Assembly (NCBI RefSeq): GCF_037154015.1
Contig: NZ_JBANRL010000001.1
Span: 2,294,001-2,358,000, forward strand
Direction of reading: 5' to 3'
Length of the DNA: 64,000 nucleotides
From: Altererythrobacter aquiaggeris
Lineage (GTDB): Bacteria; Pseudomonadota; Alphaproteobacteria; Sphingomonadales; Sphingomonadaceae
The translations under genes and the position numbers were made by a program. Positions 1 through 6,984 of the stretch are shown piece after piece; within the stretch, counting starts at the first letter, position 1, and every line of letters starts with the position of its first letter. A model generated the notes under the pieces. That model saw only the letters and a list, made by a program, of their open reading frames with translations. It did no database searches and was not told the origin of the DNA.

Positions 1-597
1 CCACCGCTGATTGGCCGGATCATCCAGTCGGGCGAACGCAATGAACGGATCACGGTCCGCAAGGTCGAGATCAGGCATTTTGAGCGTGAAGCGAAAATAA
101 TTCTCGATATTCTCAACGATGCCTGGTCGGATAATTGGGGCTTTGTCCCCTTCAGCGATGCCGAGATTGATTATGCTGGCAAGAAGCTGAAACCGCTTGT
201 GAGGGAGGATCTGATCCGGATTGCCGAATATGAGGGAAAACCGGTGGCTTTCATGATCACGCTTCCGGATGTAAACGAACCCATCAAGGCGATCGGCGGG
301 AAGCTGTTTCCGTTTGGCTGGGCGAAAATGCTGTGGTGGCTACGCAAACCCAAAGTGCAGTCCGTAAGAGTACCGCTGATGGGTGTCGTGAAACGTTTGC
401 AATCGACGCGCATGGCCAGCCAGCTGGCGTTTATGATGATCGAGTATATCCGCCGCGCCGCTGTGGAGGAATATGGCGCCACGCGCGGTGAAATCGGCTG
501 GATTCTCGACGATAATCAGGGAATGGTCGCAATCGCCGATGCATTGAAGACGCAGGTTAACCGCGAATATCTTCTGTATGAAAAGTCCCTGACATAG
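1..597 (+). CDS. GNAT-like acyltransferase domain protein, C-terminal part (5' end outside window)
   Basis: The reading frame is open from base 1 to a TAG at 595-597, giving 198 residues with no start in sight, so the gene begins upstream. The visible part has a GNAT-like layout: an aromatic stretch with NDAWSDNWGF, then an acceptor-fold beta strand GKPVAFMITLPDVNE. Near the C-terminus GEIGWILDDNQGM fits the family ending often annotated as N-acetyltransferase in sphingomonads. The substrate is unknown. No partner gene is visible upstream; the next gene is a receiver protein 130 bases downstream on the same strand. The family call rests on general resemblance and no catalytic residue is secure. 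Confidence 0.6.
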   Translation, partial: PPLIGRIIQSGERNERITVRKVEIRHFEREAKIILDILNDAWSDNWGFVPFSDAEIDYAGKKLKPLVREDLIRIAEYEGKPVAFMITLPDVNEPIKAIGGKLFPFGWAKMLWWLRKPKVQSVRVPLMGVVKRLQSTRMASQLAFMMIEYIRRAAVEEYGATRGEIGWILDDNQGMVAIADALKTQVNREYLLYEKSLT

Positions 598-727
598 CGC
601 CTGCGCCGTTTGTTGCGGTTTGGCCACTGGCGCGGGCAGAACGGATTGCAGCGGGAACTATTCTCGTCGCCCGACCATTGCATTTTCAGCGGGCCAATGG
701 GGCGACCGCGACGGAGTTTCGGCAGCG

Positions 728-1171
728 ATGCGCGCAAAATCCAATGCACGTTCGGCCAGAAAAAAAGCGAAACCTTCGCTCGGGCGGATATTGGTGCTGG
801 AAGACGACGCCATTCTCGCGATGGCGCTGGAGGATGCGCTGCTCGAAGGCGGAGCGCGCGAAGTCGTGATTTTTTCCCGCGCAGATCAGGCGTTGGCGGA
901 TCTGAAGGAAACCCGGCCCGATGTGCTGATCCTGGACGTCCATATCGCCGATAGCGATGATGGCTGGGCAATGGCCGAACTCGCCACGATGCTTGGTCCC
1001 AAACCTCCCCGGATTGTATTTTCCACCGGCGCGCCCGAAGCAATCCCGGCGGCAATTGCCAGCCTTGGTCTGGTGTTTGAAAAACCTTATGACACCACAC
1101 GTCTTATCGATGCGCTGCAAAACAACACCCGCAAAGGTATCTTCAGCCGTTTACGGACCGCGATCTCCTGA
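728..1171 (+). CDS. Stand-alone response regulator receiver domain protein
   Basis: A single CheY-like receiver of 147 residues with no output domain. After a basic tail (residues 1-19) come strand ILVLEDD with the acidic pocket E25-D26-D27, the phosphoacceptor D70 in LILDVHIAD, the switch residue S99 or T100 in IVFSTG, and the conserved lysine K119 in EKPYD. I chose the ATG at 728; an upstream in-frame extension to 620 is possible but adds low-quality sequence. Single-domain regulators such as SdrG modulate the general stress response in Sphingomonas, and this gene lies about 315 bases before phyR, so such a role is plausible. It lacks the exact FATGY/G motif of the FAT GUY subgroup. A strong hairpin follows at 1222-1260. 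Confidence 0.85.
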   Translation: MRAKSNARSARKKAKPSLGRILVLEDDAILAMALEDALLEGGAREVVIFSRADQALADLKETRPDVLILDVHIADSDDGWAMAELATMLGPKPPRIVFSTGAPEAIPAAIASLGLVFEKPYDTTRLIDALQNNTRKGIFSRLRTAIS

Positions 1172-1221
1172 TATTTGCACGCGGGCACGCTATCCGCTCG
1201 ATTCTGTGACATGATAAAGAA

Positions 1222-1260
1222 AAAGGGTCTTCTCTCGATTGATGCGAGAGAAGACCCTTT
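1222..1260 (+). terminator. Perfect 16-bp hairpin, likely terminator
   Basis: Bases 1222-1237 pair perfectly with 1245-1260 around a 7-base loop. The stem begins with AAA and ends with TTT, and an A-rich run at 1216-1224 would give a U-rich tail on the minus-strand transcript. It sits 50 bases after the receiver stop codon, so termination of that transcript is the simplest role. The plus-strand U tract lies inside the stem, so termination there may be less efficient. Confidence 0.7.
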
Positions 1261-1428
1261 GAAAATTATCACCGGCCGGTTTGGACGGGAGGGGGGTCTC
1301 GGCGGTGATATTAGGTAAATGCAGCCAACCGGAAGCGGTTCCGGTAAAATTCGCAAAAAAGCAAAAAAGTGGATTTTAGCTTATCTTTTTGGCCGGTTCG
1401 CGCCTATCCGATATTCGCGAATTCGGGC

Positions 1429-1453
1429 GGAACCAAGCGTGCAATAGGCCGTT
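1429..1453 (+). promoter_or_regulatory. EcfG (general stress sigma) promoter of phyR
   Basis: GGAAC at 1429-1433, a 16-base spacer, then CGTT at 1450-1453. This is an exact match to the alphaproteobacterial EcfG consensus GGAAC-N16/17-CGTT. The -10 element ends 33 bases before the phyR ATG, a normal 5'-UTR distance. A matching site with the same 16-base spacer precedes nepR-ecfG, which supports a real autoregulatory circuit. Confidence 0.88.
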
Positions 1454-1486
1454 CTATCCGCTAAATCATCCGGGAAGGGAATTTGA

Positions 1487-2278
1487 ATGTCCATTGGTGA
1501 CAAAGTTGCATCCGATCTGCCTTATCTGCGCCGTTATGCGCGTGCGCTGACCGGATCTCAATCAACCGGAGACGCGTTTGTGCGCGCCACGCTCGAAGCT
1601 GCTTTGGCTGATGATGAATTGAAGGCCTCGCTGGATGAAGGCCGGGTCGCACTTTACAAGGCATTCAACAAGGTTTGGGGTAGTGCATATCTGGAGGTTG
1701 ACAAAGACCCCGATGTCGCACCGCACGAACTCGCCGCGACAGAGCGGCTGAGCGCGATCACACCGCTCAATCGCCAGGCACTGCTGCTGACGACGCTGGA
1801 AGACTTCAGCACGTCCGATACCGCGGCAATCATGGACATGAGCGAAGACGAGGTGACGCGCCTTGTCCAGGAGGCTGTGGCCGAAATTGACCGCGAATCG
1901 ACAACCAGTGTGCTGATCATTGAAGATGAGCCACTGATATCCATGCAACTGGAAGATCTGGTTCGCTCGCTTGGCCATGATATTTGCGGTACGGCGGCCA
2001 CCCGCACGCAGGCGCAGGATATCGTCGCGGAGAAAACTCCGGGACTGGTGCTGGCCGACATTCAACTGGCCGACGGCAGCTCGGGTCTGGACGCGGTGGA
2101 TGATATTCTCGCAATCGGCAGCGTGCCGGTGATTTTCATCACCGCCTATCCCGAGCGGCTGCTGACAGGCGACCGTCCCGAACCGACCTATCTTGTGACC
2201 AAGCCGTTTCAGGAAAAGACGGTGCGTGCAGCTGTCAGCCAGGCGCTGTTTTTCGGTTCCAGCAAACCGATGAAGTAA
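1487..2278 (+). CDS. phyR: PhyR, anti-anti-sigma response regulator of the general stress response
   Basis: 263 residues with the two-part PhyR layout. Residues 1-135 are a sigma-like domain mimicking EcfG sigma2 and sigma4, and residues 141-260 are a receiver. The receiver has acidic residues E146-D147, phosphoacceptor D191 in LADIQLADG, the switch threonine in FITAYPERLL and the lysine in VTKPFQ. In the known mechanism, phosphorylated PhyR exposes its sigma-like domain, binds the anti-sigma factor NepR and frees EcfG. The gene is preceded by a perfect EcfG promoter at 1429-1453, so it should be under positive feedback. A GGGAAGGGAA purine run lies just before the ATG. It is convergent with the HWE kinase gene, and a shared terminator lies between them. 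Confidence 0.96.
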   Translation: MSIGDKVASDLPYLRRYARALTGSQSTGDAFVRATLEAALADDELKASLDEGRVALYKAFNKVWGSAYLEVDKDPDVAPHELAATERLSAITPLNRQALLLTTLEDFSTSDTAAIMDMSEDEVTRLVQEAVAEIDRESTTSVLIIEDEPLISMQLEDLVRSLGHDICGTAATRTQAQDIVAEKTPGLVLADIQLADGSSGLDAVDDILAIGSVPVIFITAYPERLLTGDRPEPTYLVTKPFQEKTVRAAVSQALFFGSSKPMK

Positions 2279-2300
2279 CATGTGTATTAAAAAGACAAAC

Positions 2301-2339
2301 AAAAAGGGCTGGAGGGAACGTGTTCCCCCAGCCCTTTTT
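2301..2339. terminator. Bidirectional terminator between phyR and the HWE kinase gene
   Basis: A long stem begins with AAAAAGGGCTGG and ends with CCAGCCCTTTTT, and contains an inner GGGAAC/GTTCCC stem. The A and T tracts on either side allow factor-independent termination in both directions, as expected between convergent genes. The GGAAC inside this stem is not a promoter. Confidence 0.88.
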
Positions 2340-2367
2340 CCTGTCTGCTTTTGATGCCGGCTAGTGG

Positions 2368-4017
2368 CTAGTCCGGTTTTATCCGGCGCTCCGCCCGGAT
2401 GGCGAACTCCCTCGGGATCCGAACAGGGAGTATGAGCGAGCAGATAACACCTTCGGTATTGAACCTGAGATCGACCGGGTTTTTCAGCTCATGCGCGACG
2501 ATCTTCTCGATCAATTCTGTGCCGAAACCGCGCTTGCGATCTGCCGAAACAGTCGGACCGCCACTTTCCGACCACTTGATGCGAGCCAGGTCTTCGCTGA
2601 TGAGTTTCCATGTGACCGAAACCTGACCGCCCGGCTGGCTCAGAGCGCCAAATTTTGCCGCATTTGTCGCCAGTTCGTGAAGCGCCAGCCCCAGAGACAG
2701 CGCATCGCTGGGTGCAAGTTCGACCTCGGGCCCGTCGAGCCGGATTGTCAGTTCGGAATTGTGAAAATAGGGTGCCAGTTCGGCCCGCACAACGGACGCG
2801 ACAGGAGTCGTCCCCCACTCGGACTGCGTCAACAGATCATGGGTGGCCGACAAGGAACGTATGCGTCCGTCCAGTCCATCGGCAAAATCATCAAGATTTT
2901 TTGCCCTGCGCCGCGTCAACGAGACAATCGACAGTACATTTGCCAGAGTGTTTTTCACCCTGTGGTTGAGTTCACGCGTAAGCGAATTACGGATTGATGC
3001 CTGTTCCTCGAACCATGCCAGTGCCGCCGCATCTTCGAGCGCCTGCCGTGTCACCATCCGCGCGATGCCCAATAACAGCGCAGCAACAAGCATTCCGAAA
3101 AACAGTGTCGCCATTGACAGGGGCGAAAGCATATTCGTTTCCGCCGATCTGACTTCAAGCAGAAATTGCCGGTTGGCGATGATCACTTCTTCGACGATGC
3201 TCGACCCCGACAACGATGTCTGGACCGCCGACGCCAGCAAGTCCTCTTCTTCCAACTCGCCATCGTAAAGGAGCAGGCCATATTTGCCTAACTGTTCGCC
3301 CTCCAGCGCGGAATCGAGGAAGATCTGGGCATTGAATGGGCTGTAGATGAAGCCTTTTACCACCCGCCCGGAATCGGTATTCCGAAACACCGGCATATAG
3401 ACGATGAACCCGGGTTTGCCGGTCCCGTTTTCCTGCTTCAGCGTTAACCGGCCGCTGGCTGTGGGCCGCGAACTGCGCGCCGCGGCATCCATCGCATCGC
3501 GCCGGACAGGTTCCGAGTACATATCGAAGCCAACCGCACGGCGGTTACGTTCGGAGTCGGGCAGCAAGAATGTCACAGGTGTGCTGAAGGTGGTTTGGGT
3601 AATTACGGGATCAAATTCTTCCGCCAGATCGCCTGTGCGGCTATTGGCTGCGCCTGCCGGACGCAGCCGAGGTGCCCAGCCGATCCCGTCAGCCCCGCGA
3701 TAACCTGAATCGATCCGCAATTGTTCGACAAACCGCCTGAACACGCTTTCGGATACGGTATCCAGCGACGAAAACATCGCCGATCCGGCACGCAAGTTGG
3801 CCGAATTGGCGCTTGCGCGGCGTTCCAGCGCGGCGGCAATGGTTTGTGCCTTGGATTCCAGTTCGGCCCGTTCGCGTTGCATAACGCCGCGTTCGATGCC
3901 GAATACGCTCGCAATAGTAATTGCCGCGACCAGCAAAAAAATCGTCAGCGGTACGATCCGCGGAAATTTCGCGAACCACCTCCGTGACCATTTTCTTGAA
4001 ACCACTTCCTGGCGCAA
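2368..4017 (-). CDS. CHASE-domain HWE-family sensor histidine kinase
   Basis: 549 residues. A membrane helix at about 21-41 and a second at about 298-320 enclose a periplasmic CHASE-like sensor (about 75-235, with DGIGWAPR and FIVYMPVFRN). The cytoplasmic part has the HWE H-box with H352 in LNHRVKNTLANV, the N-box HELATNAAKFGAL, and the WSE triplet that defines HWE kinases. HWE/HisKA_2 kinases are the usual phosphodonors or phosphatases of PhyR, and this gene is convergent with phyR and next to nepR-ecfG. Its position recalls PhyP of Sphingomonas and GsrP-type kinases of Erythrobacter. Whether it acts as kinase or phosphatase cannot be read from sequence. The ligand is unknown. Confidence 0.92.
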   Translation of the reverse strand: MRQEVVSRKWSRRWFAKFPRIVPLTIFLLVAAITIASVFGIERGVMQRERAELESKAQTIAAALERRASANSANLRAGSAMFSSLDTVSESVFRRFVEQLRIDSGYRGADGIGWAPRLRPAGAANSRTGDLAEEFDPVITQTTFSTPVTFLLPDSERNRRAVGFDMYSEPVRRDAMDAAARSSRPTASGRLTLKQENGTGKPGFIVYMPVFRNTDSGRVVKGFIYSPFNAQIFLDSALEGEQLGKYGLLLYDGELEEEDLLASAVQTSLSGSSIVEEVIIANRQFLLEVRSAETNMLSPLSMATLFFGMLVAALLLGIARMVTRQALEDAAALAWFEEQASIRNSLTRELNHRVKNTLANVLSIVSLTRRRAKNLDDFADGLDGRIRSLSATHDLLTQSEWGTTPVASVVRAELAPYFHNSELTIRLDGPEVELAPSDALSLGLALHELATNAAKFGALSQPGGQVSVTWKLISEDLARIKWSESGGPTVSADRKRGFGTELIEKIVAHELKNPVDLRFNTEGVICSLILPVRIPREFAIRAERRIKPD

Positions 4018-4104
4018 TGTACCCTCTTAACAACGTGTTGTGCAGCTTTGCCGCGTCGCCGGATTTTCCCTGAAAGTTCAATCGAAAATCCGGCTCTCAG
4101 GCAG

Positions 4105-4129
4105 GGAACCTTATGCGCCAGCTTTCGTT
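4105..4129 (+). promoter_or_regulatory. EcfG promoter of nepR-ecfG
   Basis: GGAAC at 4105-4109, a 16-base spacer, then CGTT at 4126-4129, again an exact EcfG consensus. It lies about 90 bases before the chosen nepR start and makes the longer upstream reading of nepR impossible as a product of this promoter. Autoregulation of ecfG by such a site is the rule in alphaproteobacteria. Confidence 0.88.
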
Positions 4130-4219
4130 CCAATCGCATACCAAACAAATCAACGAACAGCTCGGGTCGGGATCGCAAAGCAGTTTTGGCAATATGAAAG
4201 GGCGGACATCCGCAGAACT

Positions 4220-4387
4220 ATGGAACATACAGATGCCAGGGATTCCGGTTCCAAAATGGATAAGTTGGAGGCGGCAAAGCCGGACTGGGCAAACGGGCTT
4301 CGCCAATTGTACGATCAGGTGGTAGAGGAGCCTCTACCCGACAGCTTTCAGGACCTTCTGTCCAGGCTGGATGATGAGAGCGCATGA
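4220..4387 (+). CDS. nepR: NepR, anti-sigma factor for EcfG
   Basis: A 55-residue protein with the NepR core: IGXXL-like helix residues WANGLRQLYDQVVEEPLP followed by DSFQDLLSRLD. NepR holds EcfG inactive until phosphorylated PhyR captures it. The frame is open further upstream, but the EcfG promoter lies inside that extension, so I chose ATG 4220; ATG 4256 is an alternative giving 43 residues. The stop overlaps the ecfG start as ATGA at 4384-4387, implying translational coupling that would balance anti-sigma and sigma factor. The ribosome site is weak (AAAGGG about 16 bases upstream). Confidence 0.88.
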   Translation: MEHTDARDSGSKMDKLEAAKPDWANGLRQLYDQVVEEPLPDSFQDLLSRLDDESA

Positions 4388-5007
4388 GCAAGCCCGAGAA
4401 AAAAGAACTGCCCGAGCGCACCACCGCTGAAAAAGCCGCGTTCAAACACGAATTGACCAGTGTTGTCCCGCATCTGCGTGCATTTGCGCGCGGTCTGTGC
4501 GGCCGGCCCGATATGGCCGATGATCTGGTGCAGGAAGCCATGCTGAAAGCGTGGGCGGCACAGGACCGGTTCGAGCCGGGTACGAGCATGCGCGCATGGA
4601 CCTTCGTCATACTTCGGAACGCCTATCTGACCGATATGCGCCGCAACCGGTTCCGCGGCGAATATGACGAAGGTGTGGCGGAACGAATTCTGACCGCGCC
4701 CGCCGGACAGGAGGAGCCGCTGCATCTGTCAGACATGCACCGTGCGCTGCTTACTCTGCCGCCCGAGCGCAGGGAAGCATTGCTGTTGGTCGGCGCCGGC
4801 GGATTTTCGTATGAAGAAGCAGCCGATATTTGCGGTTGCGCGGTCGGCACTATCAAAAGCAGGGTCGGACGCGCGCGTGCTGCATTGTCCGGGATGCTGG
4901 AAGATGGCGATATTCCACGGCGTTCCATGAATGACGCAACAGCCCACCGGGCTATCCTTGAAGAGCTGGACACTGTTGCCGAAGGCAACGGGGTTACCGG
5001 CAACTAG
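4384..5007 (+). CDS. ecfG: EcfG-type RNA polymerase sigma factor of the general stress response
   Basis: 207 residues. Sigma region 2 spans about 20-90 with ADDLVQEAMLKAW and the -10-recognition end RNAYLTDMRRNRF. Region 4 spans about 115-172 with LPPERREALLLV and the helix-turn-helix FSYEEAADICGCAVGTIKSR. The long tail after 172 (MNDATAHRAILEEL) is seen in this ECF15 group. It directs polymerase to GGAAC-N16/17-CGTT promoters, including the two found here. It is co-transcribed and coupled with nepR. Confidence 0.94.
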   Translation: MSKPEKKELPERTTAEKAAFKHELTSVVPHLRAFARGLCGRPDMADDLVQEAMLKAWAAQDRFEPGTSMRAWTFVILRNAYLTDMRRNRFRGEYDEGVAERILTAPAGQEEPLHLSDMHRALLTLPPERREALLLVGAGGFSYEEAADICGCAVGTIKSRVGRARAALSGMLEDGDIPRRSMNDATAHRAILEELDTVAEGNGVTGN

Positions 5008-5079
5008 ACTGCCCTGATGGCTGCGGTGCATCGGCAGTGAAACCTTGCAGGCGCACTCCTGTTGGCTCAGACAGATCTG

Positions 5080-6252
5080 ATGACCGAGCCTGTTAACGAT
5101 GCACCTGCGCCGCCGGCGCAGCCGAATATGCGAAATGCATTCGCTGAACAGGAAATTCGCCTTATTTCCGCGCTCGTCGTGCTGCTGGGTGCGGGCCTGT
5201 TTCTGGCGCTTCCTTTCGTGCTGTCCATAGGGGCGGTGGTCTTCCTGCCGTTATTTGCGGCGCTGATCCTGACCATTATTCTGTCCCCGATGGCAGATCG
5301 CCTATCCGGCTGGGGCATACCCAACATTCTGGCTTCGCTGTGTTCGCTTATCGCGTTCTTTGCGATTGTTCTGCTGGCACTGGCGCTGGTCTTGCAGCCT
5401 GCGGTTACCCTGCTCGAGAAAGTGCCCGGGATGGCTAAACGGGTGGGTGACCGCTTTTCGCAGATCAGAGACGAGTTTGCATGGCTGGGTAAACTGAACG
5501 ACCAGTTCGCCGAAGGATTGGGGCAAAGCAAAGGCGGTCAGGAGGTCGTTCTCGCGGCTCCGACAGCGATCGAGCAACTGGCGCTCGCTACACCAAGCGT
5601 TGCGATCGGCACGTTGCTTACCTTCCTGATGACATTCTTCATGATCGAGGCACGGGTTCGCTTGCGCCGCCGCATGCTGCTCGATCGCAGCGATTTTGGC
5701 GCCAGCGTCAAGGCTGCACGCGTCCTGCGCGAGATTCAGGACCGTGTCGCAGCCTATATTTTCACTGTCGGGTTGATAAATGCCAGCGTTGGCATTGTCG
5801 TGGCCACGGGCGCATGGCTGCTGGGTGTTGATGCACCGGTCATGTGGGGCGGGCTGGCCATGATTCTTAATTTCCTGCCCTATATCGGACCGTTGGCGAT
5901 GGTCGCTCTGCTCGGCCTGTTTGGTATCGGTACGTCGGAAACTGTCTTGCTCGGCCTGATACCTGCAGCGGCTTACCTTGGGCTGCACACGGTGGAATCC
6001 AATGTCGTCACCCCGTCCATACTGGGTGCAAGATTTACGATGAACCCCGTGCTGATCCTGCTGGCGCTAAGTTATTTTTCATGGATTTGGGGCGTTGCCG
6101 GCGCGTTGCTGTCCGTGCCCATATTGCTCACTCTGACAGCGTTCTTCGACCATGTCGGACGGCCAAACGTGGTCGGGTTTGTATTTGGCGAACCCTTGTT
6201 CGCAACACCGCTGATGGATCTGGCCGCGCCTGGCGACCCTGCGGAGCGATAA
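5080..6252 (+). CDS. AI-2E family transporter (PerM/YdiK-like multispan permease)
   Basis: About 390 residues with the typical plan of this family. Paired hydrophobic helices lie near residues 25-70, then comes a soluble loop of about 70 residues, and then a C-terminal bundle with LNFLPYIGPL and the conserved AAYLGLHTVESNVVTPSILG segment. Members export signalling compounds or ions, or act as Na+/H+ antiporters; the substrate here is unknown. It starts 72 bases after ecfG with no terminator between, so it may be read in part from the stress promoter. A TTG at 5062 would add six residues; neither start has a good ribosome site. An imperfect terminator follows. Confidence 0.85.
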   Translation: MTEPVNDAPAPPAQPNMRNAFAEQEIRLISALVVLLGAGLFLALPFVLSIGAVVFLPLFAALILTIILSPMADRLSGWGIPNILASLCSLIAFFAIVLLALALVLQPAVTLLEKVPGMAKRVGDRFSQIRDEFAWLGKLNDQFAEGLGQSKGGQEVVLAAPTAIEQLALATPSVAIGTLLTFLMTFFMIEARVRLRRRMLLDRSDFGASVKAARVLREIQDRVAAYIFTVGLINASVGIVVATGAWLLGVDAPVMWGGLAMILNFLPYIGPLAMVALLGLFGIGTSETVLLGLIPAAAYLGLHTVESNVVTPSILGARFTMNPVLILLALSYFSWIWGVAGALLSVPILLTLTAFFDHVGRPNVVGFVFGEPLFATPLMDLAAPGDPAER

Positions 6253-6262
6253 ATATTCGCAC

Positions 6263-6299
6263 AAAAAAGCCCGCCCGAACATCGCCGGGCAGGCCTTTT
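6263..6299. terminator. Imperfect bidirectional terminator
   Basis: An A6 run followed by GCCCGCCCG pairs imperfectly with CGGGCAGGCC and TTTT around a short loop. It lies between the convergent permease and superoxide dismutase genes and can serve both. Confidence 0.75.
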
Positions 6300-6318
6300 G
6301 TCAATCCTCTGAGCCAGC

Positions 6319-6930
6319 CTAGCAGGGATATGACCAGACGGAACCGCGGGCCAGGTTTTCAGCCGCAAATTTCCAGTTCAAATGTCCGTCGATCACAGAT
6401 TTGAGATATGCCGGACGCGCATTCTGATGGTCGAGGTAATAGGCATGTTCCCACACGTCGATGGTCAGCAGCGGATTGAAATCGCTATCCGCCAGCGTAT
6501 CGCCGTCATGCGTTTCCTCCAGGCTCAGCTTGCCGTTTTTTTCAGCCAGCCAAACCCAACCCGACGCGAAATGGCCCGCACCCTTATCGGCCAATTTGCC
6601 TTTCAGCTCGTCAAACGAACCGAATGCATCGTCAATTTTCGACGCCAGGTCGCCTTCGGGTGTACAACCATCCGCGCATAGCGAATGCCAGTAGAAACCG
6701 TGGTTCCAGCTTTGTGCGGAATTGTTGAACAATCCCTGATCGCTACCGCGCGCCGCTGCGATCACTTCTTCGAGTGATTTATCCGCGTGGTCGGTCCCTT
6801 CGATCGCGTCGTTTGTTTTGGTGATATAGGCCTGATGATGCTTGCCGTGGTGATACGACAGCGTTTCGGCGGAGACTGCTGGCGCAAGAGCGTCAGAATC
6901 GTATGGAAGATCGATCAGTTTGAAGGACAT
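6319..6930 (-). CDS. sodB: Superoxide dismutase, Fe/Mn family (Fe-type signature)
   Basis: 203 residues, the usual length. It converts superoxide to oxygen and hydrogen peroxide in the cytoplasm. Metal ligands are visible: the histidine in YHHGKHHQAY, the histidine in SWNHGFYWH, and the aspartate and histidine in DVWEHAYYLDHQNARP. The glutamine in NNSAQSWNH is the position typical of iron-type enzymes. I chose ATG 6930 because GGAG stands five bases upstream; the frame extends another 16 codons without a good site. The gene lies 54 bases downstream of the symporter gene on the same strand and could be co-transcribed. Confidence 0.95.
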   Translation of the reverse strand: MSFKLIDLPYDSDALAPAVSAETLSYHHGKHHQAYITKTNDAIEGTDHADKSLEEVIAAARGSDQGLFNNSAQSWNHGFYWHSLCADGCTPEGDLASKIDDAFGSFDELKGKLADKGAGHFASGWVWLAEKNGKLSLEETHDGDTLADSDFNPLLTIDVWEHAYYLDHQNARPAYLKSVIDGHLNWKFAAENLARGSVWSYPC

Positions 6931-6984
6931 GGAAACTCCGTTTATGTTCGAGTGACTGGTTGTAAGCTTAACGCACAAGATGGA

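Larger units (their letters stand above)
1172..1486. other. Intergenic region with hairpin and EcfG-type promoter
   Basis: This 315-base stretch has no credible gene. It holds a perfect 16-bp hairpin at 1222-1260 that probably ends the receiver transcript and, after AT-richer sequence around 1340-1390, the stress-sigma promoter at 1429-1453 that precedes phyR. Confidence 0.7.

Noticed and set aside
654-679. GGAAC-N17-CATT upstream of the lone receiver gene, as a possible EcfG promoter
   Set aside because: The -10 element mismatches the conserved G of CGTT, and the chance of one-mismatch sites is high across 64 kb.
2316-2320. GGAAC as a third EcfG promoter element between phyR and the kinase gene
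   Set aside because: It lies inside the terminator stem and has no CGTT at the required distance.
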